A stretch of DNA of 64,000 nucleotides from Sequoia sempervirens (GCA_007258455.2 VDFB02047230.1:153747797-153811796); one strand, 5' to 3'. Counted from the stretch's first letter, positions 34,363 through 47,559 are shown. Numbers and translations: made by a program. Notes: a model not told the origin generated them from the sequence alone.

Positions 34363-37300
34363 GGTTCTTATATCATTTGTCCTACTTGATTTGATTTTAT
34401 TGTCTTTCATAATTACATCATTGCTCTATATTTTTTCTAATATTTTAGAACCCCCTTGTGCTTTACTAATGTGAATATCAAGTGGGAAAAATGCTAATAT
34501 TATGTGTGTTATTCAACTTATATATCCTAAGTTTAATTATTTGTAGATAATTAATAATGTATGCATATCCAAAGTTCATGGAGTGAGAAAATGGGATTCC
34601 CAGGTGAGGGTGGGGCCATATAATTAATTTTTTTATTCTCTAGGGACTTGGTTCAATATTTTTTATAATGAGAAATTGCATAGGGGTTTACATTGTGGAC
34701 TTATAAGAGAATTATTTATATTTAGTTGACATGTGTGTGTAATTAACACATCATAAGGAGTGCTTGGGAGTTATATGCGAAGAATTGAGTGGTGTCATTC
34801 CAAGATGTTTGTTTGGGGAGTTGAGTTTCATTTTGGAGGCCACTATCCAAGAAAGGGTCATTATAATTCTTACTAGGGTATTTTGGAACCTTGTTTTGTC
34901 CCATGGTGTCAATTTTTGGTGGTTTGTTGGACCTCCTTGAGTCTATATATCTAGGCTTGAGATGTTGGAGTTATGACTTATTTTCATAGGTTTATGTTTT
35001 TTTCTCCAAGATTAAAAGTATTGATTCCCCCTACTCTTGATAGAGAACTAGGCTATGAGAATATATTGGAAGCATTTGTGTTGTTGAATAATACATTAGA
35101 TATGCTTTGGAGGTCAGGTTTTTCTAAAAAGGTTTTCCTAAGAATTTATGTCATTCTTGTTGTATGGTTTATATTCTTCTTCTTCTCCTATTGACATTAT
35201 TTACTAAGTGTTGTTTTACATGGAAAAGTATTGCTAAATTTTTTATAAATTGAATTTTTTGATATTCTTCTCATAAGATTAATGTGGAGATACCTATATG
35301 TTTAGCAGTTGAGATTGGTTTTTATTTTAATTTCATAGGAAGTCAAACCATGTGCTCCTTACATAGGAGGCTATGTGTTCTTAGATATTGAATTCCTTTT
35401 CATCCTATTTCTCAAGTGTCCTCCTAGTTATCCAAAATTGGATTGTCTACTTTGTACTTTTTGTACCTTGGAGATACCCTCAATCTTCTTAGTTTGTGTT
35501 CATTTGACCTATCTTTTTTATAATCCTTAGGACTATGAATATAAAATGTGAAACAAAATGAAGAATAAAACTTAAAGATCAAAATCATATTTCACATCTA
35601 ACTCTAACCTCAATTAAAGAAAGAAACCAAATAATATGAATAAAATAAATAAAATAGATCTCACCAAATGCTTCATGTTGCACCATGAATGTTGGTTTTT
35701 CTTAAAATACTATTGTTGAAAATGATGAAGGAATGTTGTTGCTCATACAGGTAGCATGATAATGTATTTGATTGAGGACCTTTGAAAATATATTACGGAT
35801 AGGTATATTTATAGATTTGAGATTAGATTGATCAACAATCAAAGATAAGATGAGAGATCAATAGTTGGGTAATGTTTTCACACAAAATACAGGGATGTTA
35901 TGTAAGATAAATATAAACATTTTTTTTTTACTTGAGCACCTAGTTTTATCCTTGTAGTGTTTATCAACAGGCTTCATCGGTCCTAGTGAATCTTGATAGG
36001 ATAGCCCTCTCAAGTCTTATAGAGCCCAAATTGTAGAACAAAAGATATTGTCTTGTTAATTGGTTTTTCTTGTCCTTGGTCTAGTCATAGGGTTTTCATA
36101 TCACTTGGATTGAATTGATCCCTAGCTCTAGGTGTGGTGTCTCCCCTTAGAATTGAGGGTAGCAAATAAAAAACTAATAGGTTCAACCTATGGATTTAAG
36201 TGAAAGGTTAGAAACTAGTTGATATTTTGGCATGTGAGCCAAAATGATTAAAGAGATACTAAGTCAAGGGGCTATAAAACTTAGAAAACCACAAATATCA
36301 AATAAAATAAAATAGAAAAATGAAACAATCCTAGGGTAAAAAGTTAGGGTGGTTCAACAAGTGAAGTTCAAAATGTAAAGAAAAAACCAGGTCCTTATTA
36401 AAATTATATGTTAAAATATAGGAGGTAAAAATTAATTAATAATAGATCTTAGCGCCTATATAAATATAATTGAACTATACAACTAATAGGACAAGTCAAG
36501 AGTAAATTAAATAAGGTTAAGAAACACTCAGGTCTTTAATGATGGTATAAATAACATAAAGTGGCATATCTAAAGTAGACGAGTTAATAGATTCTACATT
36601 ACATTTGAACATAGTTGCACCTAAAATTCCATCTAGGGCTTCGCCACAATCTAATTTATTAAAATGAAAATTTTATTCTTAGTCACTTACCTCTATATCA
36701 TTCACCTCTACTATGACAACTAATTTATAGTCAAAGTAGTGCTAAGAAAACCTTTAGGAGCCTAAGTTAATAACCTCATTTGGATAAAAAATAGAGAAAG
36801 TGAAAAGAATGTACATTTCTCCTCTACATGTGCACATATTAATAACAATCTCACATTAATATATTTTCCTATATCATATATTGTTTATAGAAGTCACAAT
36901 AGTGGAAAACACTCTAAATTAACTTACTTATAATCACTCTATATAAAATTTGAGTTGTTACAAAATTCTCAACTCTTTGATATAATAAAGATTTATTTTA
37001 TTATTCTAAAATCAAATACTCCATCAATATATAACCTTTAAAATGCTTTTTATGTTTCTTAGACTTAAAAAAAATAAATTGAAATCATACTAAAAATTAT
37101 TATAATTAAAACTATTATGCAATAAATTACCTCATAAGGAGAATTTTTAAATAATTATTTTCATAGGAAAAGCTGTAAACATTTGTAATTTTTTTTAGTT
37201 ATTTGATATATATTTACATCAACTAAATACTACTCAATTTGATAATTTTTTTTTTTTAATTTCACCTTTGGGCTCACCATTTTTTTTATTTTTAGAATTT

Positions 37301-39540
37301 GACATTATATGCACTATGAACTAACTTAAATTTATAAAATATTGTTTATAAATAAATGACATAAATATTTATAAATAAACTTCTCTTAGCTTCAAGAATA
37401 TTTATTCAAATATTCTCTACTAAAAAGACCAACCACATAAAGACGAAAGCTCTATGACCTCCCCTAATTGACCTAAGACACACAAAATAACACCTCACAT
37501 TACATACACCAAAGCATTACACAAAATACAACACATACCTTTCTTTATAAAAATATATTTACATACTTTTAAATATAAAACTTAAATATTGATGGTGATA
37601 AAAACAAAATTACATGTCAAGATGTCATATTTTATAATTTGTTGTGATGCATTGATAAAAAAAAATTAAATATAGAGTCTTACAAGCTATTAAGTAATTT
37701 GAAATAATGTTAATATGTGATGTTCAAATGGGCAAGAGGTTTTATTTCAAAATTTATTTGCAATAATGTTAATATGGGTCGAAATATACTTTTTATAATT
37801 ATGTAGACATGATTATGCCATGTGAATTGCATTCATAAAGTGAGTTCATGATTGTCTTTGAAAAGTTATTTTAATAAGGGTAATTTATGATGTCTATTTG
37901 GAATAATGTTAATATGTTAATGGTTAGAATATGTATTTTATCATTATGGTGTCATGGTTCCATCATGTGAATTGCATTCATAAAATGAGTGCATGACTGA
38001 TTTTTAAATGTTGTTTTCATAAGGAAAATTTATGATTGTCCATTGTGAATAATTTTATAAAGAAAGTGACTTGTGTTGTGATTTATAAATAATAAATTTA
38101 TTTTTAAAATTATGATTTGTAAATTTAGTATTAAGATCAAAATTAATAAGTTCTTAAATAAAATTAAACATTATCCAAAAAATAAAAAAAATAACGGACA
38201 CAAGATACAAACCTTAAAGAATCACCTTGGCTGAATGATCATTCTTTAATATGTCAAAAAATACATGACTTTAAGGAATGCCCATGGCCAATGACCAATC
38301 CCTTGGTCTTTTAAAGAGGGTTTTAACCCATGCAGAAACATTTTTATTAAAAATTGTATTTGTACATGTTACAATGCTAGTAGGTCAATATAATTGACCA
38401 AAATATTACTGAAGATATGAAAATTGCCCAATGTCATCCCTTGCTACTCTAAATCCACACTAATGTTGAAAAAATAGTTGAGAAAGCTACTTAGCTTTCT
38501 TTGGAATCATGTTTATCAAACTTCTTATCAATCCACTTGTTCCAAGGTAAATTAGGTATAACTACTATATTTTTTGCGACATGTTGGAAATTTGTAGCAA
38601 GATCCAATATTTACCATTAAGGATGTAATTGGGAGGGCTTAAGAACTTGCACTATTTTCTTGAATTTTGTGTAGCCCTACCACCAAATCTTACCAATTTA
38701 ACCATACATCAATCACCATAATGTAACACATATCAAATATTAGACTATAAGAACAATGTGAGTTCCCTAGATAGTAAAATAGGTAATGGAGAGAATGATA
38801 CACTCGAAGACCAAATAATCCCAATGAAGTTATCAGTCCTTGTAACTTGTTAACACAAATTTCAAAGCCACATAAAAACTTCACACAACAAAGACACATA
38901 TAAATGAAAAACAAATTTATATTTCACATATATAACTCAGTTCAAGAAATTATAATTGACCAAAAAAAATCCATCAAAAACTTAGAAAACTTACATGACC
39001 TTTCATGGCCCTCACAGTCCATTTCTCTCTTCACAACCACCTCCTTTACTCATCATTTTCTCTGTTATCACTTCTATGCTGCCCCTTTATTTGCATTTCC
39101 CACTTTTAAACGGAACAAATCCTCATTCTTATACGCCATTGCTGACCTGTTAAAATCTCTACCAAAATGGACGCCTCTTTCCCCTTATGGTGCCTTCCCA
39201 CTCTCTCCTTTCGACAATGTTGTTTTTATTTTTTATGGTTGTTTTAAAAATAACCAAGAATGAGTGATTCCATCTTCCACGCCACCTTCTCTCTTTTCTT
39301 TTGTTCTCCCTTGCGCATGTATGTATTTTTTTCTATTTGTTGTTCATAAAACAATATATCGTGAGGCATATTGTCAAACCGTCCGTTGCGTCTCCTTTTC
39401 CTCCTTTCAACGCCTCTCTACCACTTCTTTTGTTAGTCCCTGCCTATTTATAGGCGGAGACTAATGTTGTTTTCGCTGCAGTTTTTGTTATTAATTCTTT
39501 TCTAGGGAGTTTGGCAAAACTATTTAAGTTACGGTTTATA
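34363..39540. other. Gene-free AT-rich stretch
   Basis: About 5 kb with no recognised coding homology. A 73-codon frame at 34973-35194 and a 119-codon frame at 38904-39263 show no known motif and lie in biased sequence. A minus-strand TATA-like word (ctataaatatacc, about 35800-35815) hints at another decayed LTR. Two similar blocks, 'gtgaattgcattcataaa' at about 37822 and 37967, mark an old 145-bp duplication. Confidence 0.45.
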
Positions 39541-39548
39541 TGATTTTG

Positions 39549-39694
39549 ATTTGTTCAAAGATTTCTGGATTTGATTGTGTAGAATTTTTTCATCACCGTT
39601 CCTCTGATCTATTATCAGAATGAAAGTTTTTATTCTGATTGATAGGTGATATTTTTACTGGTGATCAATCAAATCCAGAAATCTTTGAACAAAT
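39549..39694. repeat. 29-bp perfect inverted repeat, 88-bp loop
   Basis: The arms are 39549-39577 and 39666-39694; the core word is ttgttcaaagatttctgg and its complement. The transcript of either strand could fold into a long hairpin. A 34-base direct repeat (39628-39661 and 39719-39752; starts ttttattctgattgat, one difference) has one copy in the loop and one after the right arm. Confidence 0.88.
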
Positions 39695-39752
39695 GATTTT
39701 AATTTTTATTAGTTTTTCTTTTATTCTGATTGATAGGTGATATTTTTGCTGG

Positions 39753-40450
39753 CTTTCAATTTAAAATTTAAAGAAAAATGTTGTGACAAATCAAAAACAA
39801 GCAACCAAAAATATGTAGGGTATATCTAAGTTTCTTAGGGCAATGTTTAGGGCAATGTTTAAGAAAGACTATAGTGGCAAAATAGTTGATGTGGCTAAAT
39901 GCTGTTATGGCACACGAACATACAGATGTCCTTTGCAAAAAAAATTGCGGGAGGAGGATGGTGGTTCCTTGTTTCACGTGGCTTGTCTGCACTTACATAT
40001 TTTGTGTACATGCCTAACAGAAAGCTTAGGAGTCACAAGTGGGTTTCAACCTGATATGGTGTGGAGCTATTGAATTCTATGACAAAATAAAAAAACGTAA
40101 GGCTGCTGTGGATTCATCTCATTCTGCACACCCCCGAGTCTGCTAAAAATGGATGGTAGAAATACATGTTTTTAGGTTATCATTTAAAGAAATGCATGGT
40201 GTGCATATCCTGCAACCATGGCATTCCATGAGACCACATTTCTTTTAAGGCATTTTGTTAAACAGTTCATTGCCTTGTCTGTGCTTCCACATTTTGCACA
40301 CATGTCTACTCGAGCATTTCCAATTATGACAGCTGACAGAAATCCTTCTTCCGTTATGCTTTATTGGATGTCAATATCTTGTTACAATGCATCCATTTGG
40401 GTGTAGGCATGGAGAATGTTGGCCAAGGGTTACTAAAAAACCTTTTCAAA
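39753..40450. other. Upstream of the glucanase relic; contains one PPR fragment
   Basis: A 76-codon frame at 39843-40073 has no recognised motif. A minus-strand PPR fragment lies at about 40219-40315 (see the PPR entry). The 5' exons of the glucanase were not recognised here. Confidence 0.4.
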
Positions 40451-40479
40451 AAATCCGTTTTGTGCATGCCATGCAATCA

Positions 40480-41203
40480 CTTCAGTCGAAGCTTCTTCAA
40501 CAGGTAAGCCAAGGTTTGTATGGAGAAAATATGCTTAGGCTCTTGAATGATTACTATCCAATAGAAATGTATTACCGTTGTTGCATATGCCTTAATGAAA
40601 AACATTTCAGAAAGCTAACTAGACAAATCTACACGAATATTTCTGTGGTTGTGGCAGAGACAGGGTGGCCTTCAAAGGGTGATGCCAGTTCGAGCCTCAT
40701 GCCAGCAGAGACTGATGCTTATAATAGCAATCTGGTGAATCATATATTCAATATTACTGGAATTCCTAAGCATCCAGGTGTACCAGTGAACACATACATT
40801 TATGAACTATACAATGAAGACCTTAAGCTAGGACCTGTTTCGGAGCAGAGTCGGGTTTTGTTCAACACAAACTGAATCCCTATTTAGCTACATGAGACTG
40901 GTGCAGGAGAATTTCTGGCCACTAATAATACCAATCAGAGTTACTGTGTAGCAATTAGCAAAGCCTGGGGCTGACCTAAGCTTCTACAAGCTGCATTAGA
41001 TTGGGTTTGTGGACCAGGCCAAGCAAACTGTACAGCTATTCAAGGGGGCGAAGATTGTTTCAATCCTGACACTGTTGAAGGCTTGAAGCAAATACTTCAT
41101 ATGCATTTAATAGCTATTACCATAAGACAGAAATCGCAATAGATTCCTATGATTTCAAGGGTGTTGCCACTGTAACAACTACTGATCCCAGTAAGTTCTA
41201 ATG
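40480..41203 (+). pseudogene. Beta-1,3-glucanase (GH17) with X8/CBM43 domain, 3' part
   Basis: Plant glucan endo-1,3-beta-glucosidases hydrolyse callose in the cell wall. This relic keeps the second half of the GH17 domain. NISVVVAETGWPSKGD contains the GH17 signature with its catalytic Glu, followed by ETDAYNSNLVNHIFN, KHPGVPVNTYIYELYNEDLK and GPVSEQSRVLFNTN. The frame stops at 40873-40875 where GGT-like Gly is expected, then continues in frame past two more stops. The continuation is an X8 carbohydrate-binding domain: SYCVAISKAW, LLQAALDWVCGPGQANCTAI, EDCFNPDTVE. After a frameshift come YAFNSYYHKTE and GVATVTTTDP. A GTAAGT donor-like site follows DP at about 41190. The 5' half, signal peptide and GPI end are not visible. 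This is a clear pseudogene. Confidence 0.88.
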
Positions 41204-41650
41204 ACCTGCACTGACCTATTTGGATTTTCTAGAAAATGCAAGGGTGTAGTCGTTCACTTAGAAGTATAACTAGTTATTTAATTTTTTAGTGTTGGGATGT
41301 GGATCTTGTATGGATTGAAACAAAAAAATTGAGTTAAATAAATATGACACGCGCTTTTACTAAACACGGCGTAGGACACACTGGTTGACAACAAATTCTA
41401 GCATATTAAAGCAAAAGTAGTCTGAGGCATTAAATGTTTTTCCCAGTCCAATGTCTCAAAATTCTCCCAAAACTAGCAATGATAACTTGCCCTTCCAGTT
41501 TTGTGGCTTGGATTTTTATATATGAAAGAAATTGGCTCTTGGTATGCTAAATTCTGACTTGATTCCTGATCCTTTTGTAGGTCATGACTCCTGTTTTATA
41601 CAGGAAGGTGAGGATTGACTCATATTTGATTTTTATTTTGTATTTTAACA
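41204..41650. other. Downstream of the glucanase relic, no feature
   Basis: Mostly AT-rich. It may be the intron that followed the donor-like site, but no second exon was recognised. Confidence 0.4.
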
Positions 41651-42450
41651 TTGCTTGTCATGGCATTCCATCACCCATGAGACCACATTTTTTTGAGGCA
41701 TTTTTCAAACAGTTCACTGCCTTGTCTGTGCTACCACACTTTTCATACATGTCTACCAATGCATTTTATCAAACAGTTCACTGCGTTACTGCTATGGCTA
41801 AAAGCCTGAAACAGGTGTTTTTGAACAAGCTATGGATGCTTGGAAAAATCATGGCATTCCATTATGAGACCACATTTCTTTGAGGCATTTTTTCAAATAG
41901 TTCACTGCCCTGTCTATGCTACCACATTTTTCATACGTCTACCAAAGCATTTAATCAAACAGTTCACTACCTTGCTGCTACGGCTGAAAGCCTAAAACAG
42001 GTGCTTTCAAACAAGCTATGGATGCTTGGAAAAAATCTATAAAGCATAATACTAAGCAATAGCATAGACAAGGCAGTGAACTCTTTGAAAAAATATCTCA
42101 AAGAAATGTGGTCTCATTGTGATGGAATGCCATGACAAGCCATAGACAAGACAGTGAACTCTTTGAAAAATGCCTCAAAGAAATGTGGTCTCATGGTGAT
42201 AGAATGCCATGACAGGAAAATTGCCAAAATTTTCATACATGTCTACCAAAGAATTTTATCAAACAGTTCACAGCCTTGCTGCTATGGCTAAAAGCCTAAA
42301 ACAGGTGCTTTTGAACAAGCTATGGATGCTTGGAAAAAATCTATCAAAGCATAATAGTAAGCAATAGCATAGACAAGGCAGTGAACTGTTTGAAAAAATG
42401 CCTCAAAGAAATGTGGTCTCATGGTGATAGGAATGCCATGACGATTGCAT
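41651..42450. pseudogene. Cluster of PPR-gene fragments in both orientations
   Basis: Pieces of pentatricopeptide-repeat coding sequence lie in a patchwork. On the minus strand 41659-41765 and 41849-41960 encode, allowing for indels, LVDMYEKCGS followed by a 'DKA-ELF-KMPQR-VVSW' run. On the plus strand 42045-42140, 42140-42215 and 42362-42445 give the same helix pair, for example agcatagacaaggcagtgaa, which encodes SIDKA. A further minus fragment is at about 40219-40315 and a plus fragment (NELFDKMRQR) near 42708-42740. PPR proteins bind organelle RNA; these pieces are too short and broken to function. The patchwork suggests repeated local duplication and inversion of one ancestral fragment. 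Confidence 0.7.
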
Positions 42451-43175
42451 TTCGGTGCATACAGTTAATGGGTTTGTTGTAAAGCTTTAAAAAATTTCAA
42501 GCCAATTCAATTATAGCTATGAACTAGACGTTGCAGCCTCACCATTATCCCCAAAAATTGCAACCAGTTGAAAATTGTTTATAATAATTTTATGAGATGT
42601 TAAAGTTGCCATACTCTTGTTTGATATGAATGCAGAATGAAGGAAGAGCTAAGTGTAAACAAACTGTTTGACATAATGTCTCTGGATTTCTCATCTACAT
42701 GTTATGCAAATGAGTTGTTTGACAAAATGCGTCAAAGGGAAAAACCCCAAATACACAGATTTTGACAATGAAAGATATAATTTAGGGAAAAAGCTTGGAT
42801 ACTCAAACTTGACAGTGAAATCTTTGTTTAAAAGTTGAAAGGCTTAATTTGGTAGTGAGAATTCTCACATTTGTAAGATTAGTTGCAGAGGCTAAAATTT
42901 GAAGGTTCCATTTCATGAATCTTATTGTCAATGGAAGTTATACCATCAAGAAAGAAGCCTTAGAAGCTCTACCTACCATATGGTATCGTCTATGGGCTCT
43001 ATAAATCTAATCACAAAAGTATTAGAGGTTGCAAAATGGTGATCCAACTACTGTTTACTACAATTTATCAAACAGCTCACTGCCTTGCTGCTATGGCTAA
43101 AAGCCTAAAATAGGTGCTTTCAAACAAGCTATGGATGCTTGGAAAATTTCTATCAAAGTATAATAGTAAGCAACA
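41768..43175 (+). repeat. Four dispersed copies of an about 75-110-bp repeat
   Basis: Copies begin near 41768, 41953, 42258 and 43067. Each runs from 'atcaaacagttcactgcctt' through 'ggctaaaagcctaaaacagg' to 'caagctatggatgcttgg' with a few differences. The first three alternate with the PPR fragments, and the fourth lies 700 bases away. Confidence 0.8.
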
Positions 43176-45460
43176 AGCTATGGTCTCATGGTTTTTTTCC
43201 GCGCGAAAATCAGCATGATATTATTTGCCTTTTTTGTGGGTTTTAAACGCATTTTTTTGGTGATTTTGCAGTTTTAAATGGGAAAAAATCGTCCAGCCTG
43301 CAGATTTTTTAAAAATTGCGATTAATCAGGATTTTTTGCAAACTTATGCTTTTATGCTTTTGACAATGGAGAAAATGCAATTGCTAATAATGCTAATGAA
43401 ATTCATTTTATTATTGCAAGCACATCTTATTGTGATTTAATGACTAAGGACATCTTAGGGACTAGTAAATTTGCAACAAACTGAGGCCTGCCTTGTAGGT
43501 CTGAGTACCTATAAGCAGACTTTGCTGAAATTTATTTGCTTTTTTGTGGTAGAATGTGATGTGATAGCCTAACAAGACGTCCAACAGGAGGCAAGTCATA
43601 AACATACCAAACAATATGCTTACTACCATGAGAGGTAGATTGCAAAAACAGAATCGTTTATTCTTTGTATATCAAGAGATTGTGCAGAGCAAATGAATGC
43701 AAGGAGAGGCCATAGAAGGAAAAACTTCTATTCTTTATTGTCCTCAATACTCTTCAAAACTTTAAGGTGCATATGTGGTTAGTTGCCCTACCATTGTAAA
43801 TGCAATGATCCAAATAGATTGGGCTAACCCCAAAGTTGGCTCATCAAGAGCTAAAATCTAAAGAATGATACCACGAACACCCCTAGACTTGGGGTCAATA
43901 ATATGCAAATCTCGTGTTTATATATACATGGCCATCCCTTACCAAGCATAACTGTAACCTCAGTAGCTACTCTGCACTTCTTGAATGCCATAGATTGCTC
44001 TTGAAAGTAAAATAAATTGATGCTGTTGCGAGTGTAATATATTGGACAAAGTGCAAGTGCTTAAAGATGCAAAAATCCATTTGTTAGTCTGGACAATTTC
44101 TGGAAGGAAATGTTATTGAAGCTTATTTGAATCCCACGTTTGATACATATAATGAATAAAAGATGTAGGAAAGATTTGGTGGATCCATAGTGGGTTGTGC
44201 CCCATCTACCAGTTGTTCCATCTTACAGTTGTGACAGTTGACTTGTTTCATGGTTGAAGACAATTCAATCACTTAGTAATCAAAGTGAGGTGCATTAATA
44301 AAATAAACACTCCACTTTCATGGTTGAAGACAATTCAATCTGTTATAAATGCAGCTTTCATGACAGCAATATAGACATTTCCTGTGCATAATTGTTGACA
44401 ACTCTAGTGCATCCAGAACAATAGAGCATACCATGTTCGTGACTAATGATAAAATTTCATGAATCTTGTTGTAAGAAGTATACTCTTCCACTGAGATTGT
44501 GTTTTAAAATATAAATGGTCTCTTATGGAAGGAATCACAAAATACTATGTTGATATTCCAGTTGATTATACAACTGGTAAATTCTCTTGGCATAGAAAAA
44601 AAATGAAATTCACAGTTACCTCTCCTCCTCACGTTTGAAATGATTTACAGAGAAACTTGACCTATCTAAAAAGCATTACATAACTGTTCTAAAAGTTGTT
44701 ATATTGCTGGTTAGAAAGGTATTATATTACTGTTTTCAAAGCTATTGCATAGAAAGAGATTACATGGATGCTATGGTTATAGCTGTCTTGGGAACATAAC
44801 TTTAAATCTAGGAATTGAAATTATATAAAAAATATGATTCAAATCTTGATAATATTATTTTTAATATTCATAGTCTTATAAAAATAATTTAGGCACTACT
44901 TAATTATATTTTTGGTTTATTGAGACAATGTGGTTATTAGATTTAGTATGAAGTTTGAAATGATCTTGAAATTATATGTTATAATTATAATTATGTCATG
45001 ATGAGTATGTGGATTATTTATTCAGTAAGGTTTTAGAAAGTGAGATTGAATTATTTTATGAATCTTTATAGGTTAGGTGATATAAGACAAATTCAAATGT
45101 ATTTTGTTCATGTAGAAATAAAATAAACTTACAAATGAAAGTATATTGCAATCTCAAAGCATACATGTACATATTCAATAATAAATCATAGATGGAAAGG
45201 AAATAACCATAAATCAAATACTAACCATAACAAAAAATATACAAATGGAAAACCATCGTGGGGAAAAATACACACCTAAAGAGATCCAAATCTGACATTC
45301 ATCATTGAAAAGAGTTACACCAATAAAACTTCTCCCTTTAAATTCCTATAGCATTTCATTACTTTGACAACTTGCAAAACATGAGCCAACTAGTATACAT
45401 GAAGAAGATAAAACCTTAAGACATGTTTCCAAAAGTTACAAGCATATTTCTAAAAGCTTC
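43176..45460. other. Gene-free stretch
   Basis: No coding homology. One local repeat: 'catggttgaagacaattcaa' occurs near 44250 and 44320. The rest is AT-rich sequence without element ends that I can support. Confidence 0.45.
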
Positions 45461-45600
45461 AAAACTTTGGTCATAATCATGAGCATCCAACTTTGCTATA
45501 GGAAAAAAACAACCTAGTAGAAGATGTTGCAAAACTTTGGTCATAATCATGAGCATCCAACTTTGTTATAGGAAAAAAACAATCTAGTAGAAGATGTTGC
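45461..45600 (+). repeat. 70-bp tandem duplication
   Basis: Two units, 45461-45530 and 45531-45600 (aaaactttggtcataatcat...), differ at three or so positions. Confidence 0.9.
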
Positions 45601-45675
45601 AAGTATGAAGGTGTTGTCATTGATGTCAACTATGGGATGAAGATGGCGGAGTTATTGAGAAAATTGTGAATATAG

Positions 45676-46421
45676 ATGAATTCGAGAAAAGAATCACAAG
45701 CAACCCTACGACTGAAAAACGCTCAAAAAATCAGAAAGAGTGGCCTAGCCAAGGTAGTCGGCTTTCCACCTACACTTGTGGCCTTGAAGCTAGTAATGGC
45801 ATGCAAGGAATGTTACCATGGCGGCAACCAAAAGATTATTGATCACGAGGGTAGAGTATTGGCAGATCTATTTGCTTGGTCAATAGGTGAAACATTCCAC
45901 ATCCCCACATTAGATCCCATTGAGGAAACAAAAAAGGAATATGCTGAAAACACATGGAAAGTAGACCCCCTGGCATGCAAAAAGTTGATCAACCAACATT
46001 GGTTGAAGGAAAAGAGGGGTAGTGCCGCTAAGGTGCTACAAGAGCTGTTCAAGAGTGACTTCCATGAAGAGTACTATGATTTGGTCACTCTATTAAGCAG
46101 AGTAATGGATCTCCCTGGTGCTGGCTTCTTCCAAGAATGGATGTTTTATTTCATTGAGGAGATTATTCATGGAAAAACAAAGTTCCACTAGGCCAAAATC
46201 ATTAGTGACAATCTGCATAACTAGTTCATGGCTGTGAAGAAGACATCCCAGTTCTATATGACTTCCTACCTAGTGTACCTCCTAGTGGAGTCGTTTCCAT
46301 ACAAGGGCCTCTTCGTCACTCCAAATCTAAATCCAGGGAGGGAACTTAAGGTGTATGATTGATATCCACAACTACAATACAGGAACTTCAAGAAGGAGTA
46401 CCTAAGAGTGAATGATGTCTT
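45676..46421 (+). pseudogene. Long unknown ORF relic, left part
   Basis: ATG 45676 opens a 171-residue frame. After the TAG near 46190 it continues in the same frame with one further stop, up to LRVNDVF at the insertion point. The composition is protein-like (balanced, Trp-containing): HIPTLDPIEETKKEYAENTW, VMDLPGAGFFQEWMFYFIEE and, past the stop, QFYMTSYLVYLLVESFPYKG. I do not recognise the family. Its place upstream of an LTR-like block with gag beyond suggests an extra ORF of a Gypsy element, such as the ORF some Tat/Athila elements carry after pol. A captured host gene is also possible. Confidence 0.5.
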
Positions 46422-47385
46422 TGTATACGCATAAAAATGGTCATGTCTATAATCCTGGATATTAATTAAATATTTATTATTTAATTAATTTAATTATATT
46501 GTTCATTCATCTTATTCTTCTTTCCTAATTAAATAAATCTACTTTATTTAATTATTTTCACATGTCCACTTAATTAATTAAATAAATACATTCTATTTAT
46601 TTAAATTAATTATCATTGTTTGAATTTAAATTAAATCTTTTGGTTTAATTAAGTTTAAATATTTCTCTTTCTTCTATTTTTTTTTAATTCTTCTTCTAAT
46701 TAATTAAATGTTTCATTTAATTAATTTCATAAAAGTGATTCAATTAAATAAATCTTATTTAATTAAAAATATCTTATGATTTCTTTCTAAATCATAATTA
46801 GGTATTTTATTTGATTGTGGAATCTTCTCATATCATAATTAAATATTTTATTTTATTATGAGATATTCTGCTTTTTTCAATAAAACATGATTAAAGCTCT
46901 TTTCTTATCACCACCTTTATTCTGCTTTTAAAAGCTTAATTAAATATTCTATTTAATTAAGAAAAGTTGAATGTCTTCCACAAATAAACAATTGAATTTT
47001 TAAAATTCATTTATTTATCAGCTTTTAATCTTTCTTTTATTCTTATCTTCTCTTCTTTTTCCTCTTTCATAATAAAATAGAAAAATCTTGTTTTTAGGTT
47101 TCTTCTATTTTCTCTTCAGTTTCATCCTTCTTCAGCCATTCGATCTGTCATGAATTATCACAACCATTGATCATATCAGCCAATCAGAAGTTTTTGAAAA
47201 TTCTATAAATACAACCTCTCACAATTCATTTAGAGGGTTGATTCTTAGGTATCCTCACTCTGTCAAAATCATTCTGGAATCTTCCATCTTTCATCCACCA
47301 TTCTCCTTCAAACCTTTATCACATTGTTATGCTGCAAAATTTGAGCAACCAACATTCCTCCATTATCAACCTTCAAAATCTTGCA
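46422..47385 (+). repeat. LARD-like element, 5' LTR
   Basis: 964 bp, identical in layout to the 3' LTR except that it lacks a 39-bp segment present at about 48988-49026 and has a few substitutions. The high similarity points to a fairly recent insertion compared with the other elements here. Confidence 0.9.
47180..47211 (+). promoter_or_regulatory. CCAAT and TATA boxes of the 5' LTR
   Basis: CCAAT at 47180-47184 and TATAAATA at 47204-47211, 20 bases apart, with ctctcacaattcat just downstream as a plausible start region. The same TATA is at 49741-49748 in the 3' LTR. Confidence 0.65.
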
Positions 47386-47559
47386 TCCTTGTGCAGGTGG
47401 AGAAGAGCCATGGAGATCAATCAACACTAGTTTGAAAATCGGTTTGCATGTTATTTGTTTACTATTTTTTATTTTCATTCTAGTTTGTACTTCATGGTGC
47501 TTGATAGGATTTAATTTGTTTATTTTCTTCAATGCAATTTAAACTCATCAGTCCTATCA

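Noticed and set aside
34973..35194. 73-codon frame as a gene
   Set aside because: No start context, homology or neighbouring exon. Its hydrophobic C-terminus comes from a T-rich run.
38904..39464. Two adjoining frames as an exon pair
   Set aside because: Peptides look like translated low-complexity C/T-rich DNA with no recognised domain.
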